Of a stretch of DNA of 64,000 nt, positions 25,101-36,126 are shown piece after piece. This stretch comes from Macquaria australasica (Eukaryota; Chordata; Actinopteri; Centrarchiformes; Percichthyidae), in NCBI GenBank assembly GCA_005408345.1, contig SEMN01001212.1:20941-84940 (forward strand), given 5' to 3'. Position 1 is the first letter of the stretch. Every line of letters begins with the position of its first letter. A program made the position numbers and the translations under genes. Below the pieces are notes generated by a model. It saw only the letters and a list, made by a program, of their open reading frames with translations. It did not search any database and had not been told where the DNA came from.

Positions 25101-27503
25101 ATAAGTCCTGCAGGTACGTCCAGGTGTTAAACTGAGATTTAAGGTGAGCTCAGAGAAACTTTCCTCCTTCAGCAGGTGAATGTGAAAACACAGTGACGTG
25201 TCCAGAGGAGGACTTTAACTACTAAACTGTTTTAACTACTTAAGTGTTTTAGGACTTTAATTAATATCATTTTCTCTTTGGAAAAACAACTTTCAGACGG
25301 AGACTGGACCTTGTATTGGAAGGTGGTGGAGTAGTCTTTCATCCCCGCCACCTGCATCATGGACAGCATACTCCGTGTTGCCACCGGCGACAGCACCTGG
25401 TCACCTGACAGGGGACAGAGGCCCCCGTTGGCTAACGAAGCGGCCATGGCAGCTCCTGATTCGCAGGTGATCTCTGTTGAGGCGCACTGTCAGACGTGAA
25501 TGAAATTAATTTGGTCTTATAACAACAAACACTGTATTTCATCACCAACAAAGTTCAGACACTTAATTTATCCAACAAACTAATATAAAATTATTTAAAA
25601 ATATAATATTGCCACAGAAACAATTCGACATTTATTTTATGAATGCATGTTGTGTAAAGAGAGATGTAATATTTTATGTGAAAAAAAAAACATGTTTTCA
25701 TTTTAAATCTTATTTCACATGCCACACAATAGGTGAATTTATTGCACAAGAATAAATGTAATTATTACTCTAGATCCAGTAGGTTTGCCCTAGAAGAGAC
25801 AGTCATATATAAAATAAAATGCACGTCAGGTATATCTGTATGACTGTATCTGACTGTAGGATCTACAACGCCTTGAGTACCTCTTTTTAGTTCATTTCAT
25901 TAATGTAAGTTTGGAAAAACAGTGAAAAAAGAGTCCAGTGAAGCTGAATTACTGAATCTACTTAGATTGATGGAGGAGATCATCTGGACCACCAGTGGCC
26001 CTAAAAGCAGCTGTTAAACATGAAGATACATTTTTCTAATCTCAGTCAGAACCACAAACATACAGGTCCATACAGTGGAACTAATGTAGAGCAGAGAACA
26101 TTTTTATGAAAAACTGAAAGGAGGAGAATTCTCTACATGCTTGTGTACGCTCAAAGTATTCAAGATCACGACAACCAGAATGAGAACCTGCTGGGATGTA
26201 AAATAATAACTTCAAAAGGAGCCTGAAGGTGTTGTACCTGCAGCAGCAGATCCAAAGCAGCGTTGATGTCGGCCTTCTCTGGAAAACACTGACGGACAGG
26301 AGACCAGTTAGAAGCAGCAGAGACGAGACTCTGAGACTCTGAGACACTTAGACTCTGAGACACTGAGACTCTGAGACACTGAGACTCTGAGACTCTGAGA
26401 CACTGAGACAATGAGACTCTGAGACACTTAGACTCTGAGACTCTGAGACACTGAGACTCTGAGATACTGAGACAATGAGACTCTGAGACACTTAGACTCT
26501 GAGACACTGAGACACTTAGACTCTGAGACTCTGAGACACTGAGACTCTGAGACACTTAGACTCTGAGACACTGAGACACTTAGACTCTGAGACACTTAGA
26601 CTCTGAGACACTTAGACTCTGAGACACTGAGACACTGAGACATTGAGACACTGAGACACTGAGACTCTGAGACACTTAGACTCTGAGACACTTAGACTCT
26701 GAGACTCTGAGACTCTGAGACTCTGAGACACTGAGACACTTAGACTCTGGGACTCTGGGACTCTGACTCTGAGACACTGAGACTCTGATGAAGACTCTGA
26801 TTAAGGTGTGAAGGGTCTTTACCTTTTTGTCCTGCAGGTAGAAGGACAGCGCGTGGAGTCTGACACTGGCCTTCCTGCTGCTCTGATAACTGAAGACCAA
26901 CACACAAAGACAAAACTCACTTCACTGCCTCCACACATGTAGTTTGTCTGTCTGAGTATCCGTCTGTCCTTTCTTTAAAACGTACAGAATCTATATGTAC
27001 TACTGTAGCAGAGTATTACAACTCTTAGTACTGTATACTTTTACTTTTAGTTTTTGTCTGAGAGTTTTCCTACTTAAACCTGGGTAATTTTCTCTGTGTG
27101 TGTACAGTAAATACTTTAACCAAAATACTACTGAATCAAACAATTACTACTTTTATTATTAAAAGATATGAATATAATTACTCTATTAATGAATCCCTTA
27201 TATAATAAGCAAAAATCTACCAGCACGATGCGATTATATTAACATGTTTCCAAAACAAATCAACATATTTCAAGAGAATAAAGTTACTTTATTGATTAAA
27301 GTGAAGAGAACTGCATTATTTACAGTAAAGCAAAAGAAAAAACAACAGTCATCTCAATTTTTACTGTTTTAAGAAGAATAATCTTGAGGACTCAATATGA
27401 GACTGGAATAAATGAGAATGTGTTTGCAGTATCAGTACCTGCTGCAGTTTAAGTTGGCGTGCTCCTTGTTGCAGAGCCTCCGGATGACGTTCAGCACCTA
27501 CAA

Positions 27504-27562
<59 letters not shown>

Positions 27563-30500
27563 GTTTCCATCTTCTGTCTGTGAAACTTACTGAGTCGTAT
27601 TTCTCCTCTTCCTCTGCACACAGCCTCCCCGCCAGCTGGAGACACACAACACACAGACATCACTGATGATGGATGGATGGATGGATGAATGTTGGATGGA
27701 TGGGTGGATGGGTGAGTTACCTGTAGTAAAGAAGTAGTAACGATGGCTCCTGTCTCAGTGAGCGGGCTGTGGGGGATTCCTGCGCACAAACATTTTAATC
27801 AAAGTGTTACCGCCCTCTGCTGTACAGGGTCAGAGGTCAGAGGGGTCAGGGTCGACACATGCAGTATTGATAGTTTAGGATCTAACCCCACTTTGTGCCT
27901 GTTATGTAATTGTTTTTATATTTGATACTTTTTTAAGTAAAACTTATAATAAGGTCTAACAAAGCGTACTGCGGTTGACTAAACAATCTCACCACCAGGT
28001 CCATTTAGTAGCTGCTCTGGAGCTTTCAACTTTCTCACAAAATCTCCCTCAGCAGGTGGAGTTGTCATGGAAATGCAGATGTTTAAAGGAGCTGTCATCC
28101 ATCCTTTCTAAGGTCAAAACTGAACTTTGAAGCTGAAACTTTCCTGTGTTTCTGATTTCCTGTCCATCATCCTCAGAGACTCCCATATCCTGCTGGGACA
28201 ACTAATGCCCCCCTTGTCTCCTCTGGTTTACATGAACACAGGATTTAAACTTTTAATAAGTTGGGTTCCTAATAACTCGACTCAGAGAAAACAGTGACAG
28301 AACAAATTATCAGAATCATTTCCAGTGGACATTTTTGTTGTGGTCACAGAACGGAGATGCACCCTGAGAAGATTCACAAACTGAATCCATGCAGGATGGT
28401 AACACAATACTCAACAAGTATTACTGCGATATTATTACTTATTCCTGTCAGGGTTAACCTCATAATTCAATTTTAGTAACAATTAGTGCTGCAGCTAACA
28501 TTTATTTTTTGTTAGTGAATTCAAACTGCTTATTTAGTCAAAACCTAAAAGTTATTCAGTTTACACCTAACAGAGAAATCATCATTACTTATATCTTGAT
28601 ACTGTAAATGACTTACAGCAACTGTCATTGATTATGTTCTATTGATCGACTAATCCAATAAGTAGTCGACTGTTTCAGCGCTGGACATAATGTTTTTTTC
28701 TATATAGCCTCAAATATCAGACTGAAATGAAAGAAATATTAGAAATGTGATTTTAGAAAAGTGATCTTTAAATAAAATAAAGTAAACATAAAATGACATC
28801 AGGAACATGATTGATCTCTGATGACAGCTGAAGAAGACAGACTGACGGGGGGGCGGCTGTTCCTGGACCTGTTTTAGTGAGGGTGAACGGAGAGTCGTAT
28901 CTGGAGTACCCCTCCACGCCAACGTATCTGTGGACGAGGTCAGAGCCCAGCAGGTCCACCGCCACGCCGTACACCAGCGGCCATGACACCTCACCCAGAA
29001 CCAGAGAGCCGGCCCAGTCGCCCAGAGACAACCTGACAGACAGACAGGCAGGCAGACAGGTAGACAGGCAGACAGACATTGGAGACAAAACCAGCCTGTG
29101 TTTTTAGTCCATATCCACTTTTCTCACACTGCTGGAAACTAACAAAAGGCTTTTACTGTGAAGGAGCCAGAGGAAGTGATGACCAAGGTTGACTCTAAAT
29201 AAAAGTCGGTCTACAGTGAGCTGCAGGCTCTTTACTGAACAGTCACACTGATGCAAGTTACACTAATCCAGGCAGTGGTGGAGGAAGTATTCTGATCCTT
29301 TACTTAAGTAAAAGTACTAATACCACACTGTAAAAAACGCTCTGTTATAAATTAGTCCAGCATTGAAAATATTACCTACGTAAAAGTACGTAAGTATAAT
29401 CAGGAAAATGTACTTAAAGCATCTAAAGTAAAAATATTCACTGCAGAAGAATTCCCCCTGAGTTTATATAGTAAAGTCAATTTTCTTTATACAGCCTAAT
29501 ACAGTCTGTTGTAATGTAGTTTTACTTTAACTGAAGAGCTGGACATACTGTACCTCTGTCCATCCACAGTGCAGACTGAGACGCCCCACTTAGTGCTGTC
29601 CATGCTCTCCTTTTCTTTCTCCTGATTCGACAATTACAAAACAGGAAAAAGGTCATTTGGTTTCATTCACCATTTCTTCTTTGTCCAGATTTTCTTTTTT
29701 AGGTTTCTACCAAAAACCTTCTGGTCAAGAGTCCACCAATCTAAGTTTTGGGCGGTTACATTAAGTTTGGAAACTGAACCCAGAATCTAACAGGATTTTG
29801 GGGCGGGGTGGGAGAAAGTCATTGCTGACCTCTGAACTCCAGGGGTGAGAGCAGAACTGACCTGGACAGATGACAGCTGGCGACACCTCGAAAACAACTT
29901 CTGAGTTTCTTCGGTGAAGGTGGAAAAATCTGGGATGACGAACCGTCCCTGCAGAGCTTTCAGGATCAGAGAGACGAATCCTGTGACGCACCTACAGCAG
30001 GAAACACAACTCAGAATCAACACCAGAACCAGGACCACAACCATGATTACACCACTAACCACATTGTGACCTATAACAGCAAAAAAACAGAAACCAAATA
30101 CACCATATCCAGAAACATGTGACCGCAGCTGGTCTGATTGTCAGACTTTAGCTGGAGATAAAGCAGTGTGTCATCTGCAAAACATCGGAGGTAGATTTAT
30201 AAACTCTAAATGTTTGGGTTCAAATATTGAAAACGGGTTTAGACCTAGACAGAGTCCCTGGGAAACACCAAGGGGAACAGAGAGGGTCTTCTTGGGAAGG
30301 TTTTGCTGAATGAATCCAGTCCAAGAAGAAAGGACGGACCTGTGGAAGGTGTTTCTGTCCACTGATCCCTCGGCGTCCTGCAGTTTCCTCAGGTGGAAGA
30401 AACACTCTCTGAGCCGAGGGTCGGACCTATGCAGACCGGAGCTCCAGATGGCCTGACAGAGAAAACACACAGACCCTCAGTGATGATTTAGACGGCTCCC

Positions 30501-33500
30501 TCCAGAGGACCGAGGAGACAGATGGATTTCCTCTTTAAGACCATTTATTTACTTCATATTATAAAGACTTAAAAATGAGTAAAAGTACCTCAAAGAACTG
30601 GTTGATGTTGATTCTTCCGCCTGAAGCGAAGCTGTCAAACAGAACGTCAGCAGCCCTGAAACAACAGAGGAGTGACATCAGAGGGAAGGAGGGTTTATCT
30701 GACAGCTGATGGTTAAAGCGACCTGAAGACTTACACCCTGCGTTTGGATGGACTCTGCTGGGGGGGGAACCAGGGCTGGGCGGGGGGGAAGCCTCTGTCC
30801 TCCGGCTGGACCACCGCCTGAGGAAGAGGAGGCTTCAGGCAGCCATTACTGGCTGACACTGGAACCACTGCACAGACAATCATAAAAAATGGTTCTTTAT
30901 TATTATCATGTAAAATATCGATTTTTATATTGTACAGGCCATCAGGTTCTTGAGTTCAAACTTTCTAAACAAGAAAAACAATTTGAGAGATCAAGTCTTC
31001 ATCAGAGCGTCAGAAGCTTTGCTGAAAGGCTAATTTACTCTCTCTTTTTTTGGGAAGAAATGTAATAAATGTTTTTTGTGTCAAGCGGTAATCCATCCAA
31101 AAGAGAAAAACACCAATTTTCCCTTGAGTCCTAAAGAAAACGCTTTCAAAATTATTTTATATATTAATTAAGTCTTTTCCTCTTCCAGATTAAATGAAAG
31201 TAAATACTGTAAGTCCCATACTTCAGAAACTTGCTGATGTTGAAATGAAACCAAGAATAACAGCTGGAGAACATCAAGAACAGCAGAACATTTTACTTTG
31301 AAACAGACTGGATGCCATGCAACGAAAGAAAAAACAAAGAAAAGGGCCTGGTGTAGTGAGTGTAGAGACGAGCTGCACGACATGAAAAACGACAGCATCA
31401 ATCATCAAAACATCTGTTTACACTCCAGTGACAAAGACCTCTCGTCCGTCGGGAGCGAAGGAGGAAATAGTGTGACGTTACAGAGACACAAAGTCCACAG
31501 AGGTCAGAGGTCGGTCGGGTCAACAAAATGTGAGACTTTAAAGCAGAAAACCTCTGTTCACTTCCTGTTTCTTACTAACAGTCAGCGTTGGTTCCTGTTA
31601 ACCCTGACCACCATCGTTTACTCACCTGAACCACGTGGTTATTATTATAATCATGACGACAACCGCAGTGTTGTCACGTCAGAAAACAGATTTAATTTTG
31701 GGTCAGCAAGTAGCTTGATTACTGGCTCAAAGGTACTTCGGCAGGTACGACTGCACAAGAATACTTTGTGTGTTTGGGGTGAAAAACACAACATACACAA
31801 CAGGAGGACAGTAAAGACATGATGGACAGAACTAAAGAACAAAACAGAGAGTTGATGTTTCCTGGACCTGAAGCTCCGGTTGTACCTGCAGGTCCAGGAC
31901 TGACGAGGCTAACGGGCTTCTGGACTGGACTCTGGACCTGGTTCTGGATCAGGCTCCTGGGAGCTGGGCGGGGTGCTGTATCCTAGGAAACAACATCAAC
32001 ACAGAGAGAAGAAATGACCTTTTTCTCTCCTTATTTCATTTGCTGAACTGTAATACAGTAATACAGTAAGTGTTGCAGTGGTGGAGGAAGTACTCAGATC
32101 CTTTACTGCAGTAAAAGTACTAATGCCAGACTGTAAAAATACTCTGTTACAAACAACAGAAAACAGAGTCTGACATGTTGAGGCAGGTCTACCTGGTTCT
32201 CAGAGCTCCTCTGCTGGCTCTCGTCTGTCGTCCCTCCGTCCTCCTCTGCAGGAGAAGAGAAGAGAAACTCCTTCAGTCTGCTGCCGCTTCACTAAACACG
32301 GCATGTTTCAGTCTGTGAGCTGATGACAGATCAGCAGCTGTGTGGTTTGTCTCGTGCTGGAGTAAAATCCTCTCAATCTAAACTGTTTTAGGGTCACTGT
32401 GTCTCCATACAGGCTGTTAAACCAGCCAAAAACTCAAAGAGAAAGCCGCGATCTGACCAGGAGCAATAAGTGTTAGTGTTTTATTTTAGTGAAGAACATG
32501 TAAAGTCCGGCAGGAAGCAGATCAGTGGTGCTGTGGCAAATAAAGCTGGACTCCACAACGAGAGCTCATTCTGCACACTGATGAAGACCGTGAGATGCAG
32601 TTGATACTGTAACAGGAAATCTCAGCTAATTCATTTCCTGTTCATCTTTTTTGTAAATGGAACAAGGCGACGTCCAGTTTTACTGTCAGCGACTAATAAA
32701 CAGTGCTCTCATGACTTAAACCAGGTCAAATGTGAGCGCATTGTGAACTTGACTTCCCATGTTGAAAAAAGGACCTCATGAGCTCCTTTTGAAGGTAGCA
32801 TGTGAACCATGTGGGCGAGACTTGGTCCATTTTACTAAACAGAGACGCTCCATTGAGTGCAAAGTTAGAATTTGACCTTTTCAAATTCTAAATATGGTCC
32901 TCTGTTACATAAACAGTTGTTACTGAGAAGCAAATTTTACAATCAACTTATCTAATTACAGCAAACTAAAGCTTCCAGCCGACTGTGTTCTGAGTACATA
33001 CAGTAAACGAGAAATAGTTGGAATAGCTGAGCAGTAGTTTGTGTTTTGGGGTTTGTTTGCTAAAGTTAGAGTAGATCACAGTCTCAAAAATAAAGGTAGA
33101 AAAATAGATTGAGGGGCGGAGTCATGGACGGCCCCTCAGCCAATCAGCAGCTCTGTGGTGATGACTGGCCAGCAGCTTCATTTAGATGCAGCAGACTCCG
33201 CCCACTAAAGGATACTTCACAGACCACTAATCACAGGGTGTTTCACACACACACACACAGACCTTTCATGTCTGGCTCTTTATTGGGCTCCAGCAGTTTG
33301 TTGCCGTCCAGACCGCCGTAACGTTTCCTCCATTTACGTCTGAGAGACGGAGTTCTCTGGAAACTGCAGACACGACGAGAACAAGTTCAAAAAACAGAAT
33401 TGATATACTTCAAATAACAAATATCCGCCAGTGTACATTTGTCAGAGTGATCAAACTGTGTGGAAACATCCTTTAATACTCAACTATCTCACCTTTGACT

Positions 33501-34689
33501 GCTGAAAGCAAACCATGTCCCAGACAACAGCCAAACAAGCAGCTCAGTGAGGCATGTTAGCATGCTAACATTAGCTGGTGCAGCTGAGGCTGATGGGAGT
33601 GTTTGTAGTCCTGCAGGTATTTGGTCGTAAACCAAAGTGTTGGACACATTAACATGTTGACCTGATGGTGAATGATGAACTACAACAGTTGTTGGGATGT
33701 TTCAGTGTGGATCGAAGCCGCAGAGCCACGCTGCTAAAAACACTATTCAATAAGGAAGTATTACTACCACTACCACTCGTACTACTACAATAACTTGTAT
33801 ATTCATGTAGAACCGTTGTGCTTCACAGGATTAAAAACAAGCAGAAAATAAGAACTGGAATAAATAAATACGATGTCTGATAACTAAACACTAAAAACAA
33901 AAATCAAACAAATTGTAAAAATGATATAAATAACAAAAATAAAAGCTCAGGTGACAAGGTAGGATTACTTCAAATTAAAAGCCTGATACTTTTACTACTT
34001 CTAATACTTCTTCTACTGTTATCATTACTATGCTGCAACTAATGATTATTTGCATTATGATTTAATCTGCTGACTTATTTCTCAATGAATGTGTTAATGA
34101 TTTGGTCTATTAAATGTCAGAAAATAGAGAATTAGTCACACCACTTATTTCTGTATTTCATTCCATGTCTCTATGTGAATTTCAATGTATGTACATTTAT
34201 AATGCATAAGTGATTCATTTAGTGAATAGGTGTAGATGTGTTGTGCAATGTCAACACAATACTGAAGTTACTTGATGTCTCCTCCATAATGAACGGAAGA
34301 AAAAAAAGAAAAAGAAAAATGAGAACCTGCAGACTGTTGACCTCCATCTCTACAGCCACCTACAACTGCCTGAACCTGAACTGGGACCAGGTCTGCAGGT
34401 CTGCACTGAGCCAGACTCTGAGAGGCAGCAGCTGTCCTCACTGTCTTCTCCTGCCTCGTGTCGTCTGAACGCTCTGCCACGTCTCAGCCTGTCCCTCAAC
34501 AGCACAGCAGGAATGTAAAACCTGGAGTGTTTCCAGCTTTATGGCAGCTTCACTACATGGAAAGAGTCTGAGCATTGTTCAGGAACAGTCAGAGTGAAAC
34601 AGCAAACACAGAATAAACCAGTCAGTCAGAAATCTTCCTCACCACAGGTATGAGCCGTCCTCTGCCTCCTGGGTCTGGCTGTTCTCCAT
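22150..34689 (-). CDS. glsl: Glutaminase-like protein with ankyrin repeats, predicted catalytically dead
   Basis: There are 21 coding exons: 34643-34689, 33263-33363, 32193-32245, 31886-31982, 30735-30867, 30589-30655, 30340-30452, 29862-29991, 29554-29621, 28869-29032, 27721-27779, 27591-27635, 27439-27497, 26823-26889, 26238-26288, 25310-25486, 24309-24440, 23513-23605, 23356-23417, 22870-23010, 22150-22228. All phases close, giving 645 aa. Residues 1-142 are an acidic, then proline-rich leader with a basic RRKWRKR patch. About 143-247 match the glutaminase N-terminal helical domain (SDPRLRECFFHLR, FVIPDFSTFTEE). About 250-550 match the glutaminase domain (WGVSVCTVDGQR, DLVHRYVG, TGAIVTTSLL, SLANGGLCPLSGDQVLSP). 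About 573-640 are ankyrin repeats (DYDGRSALHVAATEGHTEVI). The Ser-x-x-Lys pair is replaced by Glu284 and Trp287, and all other active-site residues that I can align differ. There is no clear mitochondrial presequence. The symbol follows the fish 'glutaminase like' gene from memory. Confidence 0.9.
26325..26795. repeat. Minisatellite of GAGACTCTGA / GAGACACTTA units
   Basis: About 470 bp of alternating units close to 9-12 bp (GAGACTCTGA, GAGACACTGA, GAGACACTTA). It fills the glutaminase-like intron between exons 26823-26889 and 26238-26288. It starts within about 40 bp of each exon. The Ser/Leu/Gln-rich frames over it are repeat translations. Confidence 0.92.
27507..27562. repeat. (GACA)n microsatellite
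   Basis: About 14 uninterrupted GACA units lie in the 93-bp intron between glutaminase-like exons 27591-27635 and 27439-27497, so the intron is mostly repeat. On the transcribed strand it reads (TGTC)n and immediately precedes the acceptor at 27,498-27,500. Confidence 0.92.
27665..27715. repeat. (GGAT)n microsatellite
   Basis: Interrupted GATGGATGGATG units occupy most of the short intron between exons 27721-27779 and 27591-27635. Confidence 0.8.
28487..28685. mobile_element. Decayed foldback repeat (GCTGCAGCTAAC family)
   Basis: It begins TAGTGCTGCAGCTAAC and ends CGACTGTTTCAGCGCTGG, with ATCGACTAATCCAATAAG inside. It resembles 19,683-19,993 but is more diverged. It lies in a glutaminase-like intron. 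Confidence 0.5.
29275..29460. mobile_element. 'AAGTAC' hAT-like MITE fragment
   Basis: AGTGGTGGAGGAAGTATTCT, GATCCTTTACTTAAGTAAAA and GTACTAATACCACACTG followed by AAAAGTACGTAAGTATAATC. It lies in the glutaminase-like intron between exons 29554-29621 and 28869-29032. Confidence 0.7.
32080..32165. mobile_element. 'AAGTAC' hAT-like MITE fragment
   Basis: CAGTGGTGGAGGAAGTACTC, then CTTTACTGCAGTAAAAGTAC and ACTCTGTTACAAACAA. It ends about 30 bp from the glutaminase-like exon at 32193-32245. Confidence 0.7.
33540..33725. repeat. Interspersed repeat (GTTAGCATGCTAACATTAGC family)
   Basis: TGTTAGCATGCTAACATTAG, TAAACCAAAGTGTTGGACAC, ATTAACATGTTGACCTGATG and GTTGGGATGTTTCAGTGTGG. It is related to the block at 11,160-11,370, to 60,475-60,590, to 39,400-39,520, and in reverse to 43,858-43,900. 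It lies in the first coding intron of the glutaminase-like gene. Confidence 0.55.
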
Positions 34690-35177
34690 TGAAGGTTTCA
34701 GGTGTGTTAGTCCAGTTATTCTCTGAGATGTGCGTTCATGTAAGACGAGGGGGTTAGTGAAGCGGCTGCCTCCCTCGGTGAGAATGTCTGCAGGCTATAA
34801 ACTTTCTTTAATGAATGGGATGGTTCAGAGAGGAGGGGAAACCAGTCAGCGCCTGCAGACACGCCCAGCTTTATCACTGTGGTCCACACAGCTGCCACAC
34901 ACACTTAAACAACAGCTAAAAAACATTAAAGGAACATAGAGTTAACTTATACGACGATGCCAAAAGACAAAAAAACATGTGAAGCCACGACAAAAACTAT
35001 AAAACAGGCTGAACGGCCCAAACACAGAGAAAATATGTCAGATTTTATACACTAACATGAAATAACAAAGATTTAACAAAATAAGACATTTGGCATGTTT
35101 TGGTCCAACCTGACAGTGCTGCTGAGAATCAAAGGGTCAGTCCACCCAAATAACAAAAAACGAATTTTCTTCCTTAC

Positions 35178-35290
35178 CTGTGGTGGAACGTAGTCACGCT
35201 GAGATCTTTGCTCAGGTTTGAGGTTTGAGTGTCTGACTCTTAGGTTTCTGTCTCCACTCCAGTGGTACGACGGAGGAGATGCTGTTTAAT
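35178..35290 (-). other. Possible 5' untranslated exon of the glutaminase-like gene
   Basis: A minus-strand donor CCACCACAG|GTAAGG ends at 35,178. The start-codon exon (34,643-34,722) has its own acceptor (CACATCTCAG|A), so an upstream untranslated exon is needed. The 5' limit is not defined by the sequence. The stretch 35,300-36,120 otherwise shows no coding exon. Confidence 0.35.
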
Positions 35291-35884
35291 TTAAAAATTA
35301 AACAGCAACATCTCTTTCCAGAATACTCTGGTTAATCCACAGACCTCACTGTGGGCCACTTTCATTAAAACTCCTTCATTCTGAGGATACTTTCCTGCTA
35401 ACAGTTCTAGTTTTGTTGAGTTTTATTTTTCACTCCTGTTTTTATTTTGGTAACTTTTTCTGCCCCTGGGACGAGGCACATAATGCTGCATAGTATTATT
35501 TAATTTCAGGCCTTTTTACGAAACAAAGTGACCTAAATCTTCTGAAAAATTGCATCACTTTTAAATTCTGCAGAATTAATTAATATAATATTAATTAGGA
35601 TATTAGCATTATGGTGCCTAATTTCACTCTTAATATTTTATATGAAATTTGACAAAAGCTCATCAGCCGTTGCTGAACTTTATGATTTCAAGCATCATTA
35701 GAGACAGTTCTACGTTTTTAGTGAATGCCTGAATGAAAAATATTTTAAAATATTTAGGAAGAAATATTTTACATTTTGAAGTTATTTCTTTATGATTAAA
35801 TTATATCTTCAGATGTTTCAACTGAAAATTAAGAAAAAAACGTTGCAGGAATGTATTTGGCGTTAAGGCTTTTATTGTGAAACA

Positions 35885-36126
35885 GATCGGAAGTGGATAT
35901 TTTGAAAAGCGGAAATCACGATGTTTACGTTGTTAGCGTTTCTGCTCCCTGCCTAGGCTAACAGCTAGCACGCTAACAGGGAGCAGGTGGATGTTTCCCC
36001 GGTCAGGTTTAACGATAACCGGTCGTTTTATACGGTTATCTGAATCTTTTCCGCCATTCACAGTTGTGACGTTACACCGTTTATCTGACGTGGTCCCGGT
36101 TAAGAAGTTACTCCAGAAACAGACAA
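35885..36126 (+). promoter_or_regulatory. Promoter / 5'UTR of the C15orf40 homologue
   Basis: An ETS-like GATCGGAAGTGG lies at about 35,884-35,896. This is followed by moderately CpG-containing text up to the start codon at 36,127. Nothing TATA-like is clearly placed. The neighbouring gene runs the other way, so the region could serve both. Confidence 0.4.

Noticed and set aside
26166..26903. Ser/Gln/Leu/Val repetitive frames
   Set aside because: Repeat translation of the GAGACTCTGA array. True exons at 26238-26288 and 26823-26889 flank it.
31298..31822. 174-aa plus frame, the longest plain frame in the glutaminase-like gene
   Set aside because: It is antisense to an intron (30,868-31,885), of low-complexity composition, and without homology that I recognise.
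22150..34689. Decayed glutaminase pseudogene
   Set aside because: All 21 exon phases close, splice sites are canonical and there is no internal stop. The active-site losses are specific substitutions, so a pseudoenzyme fits better.
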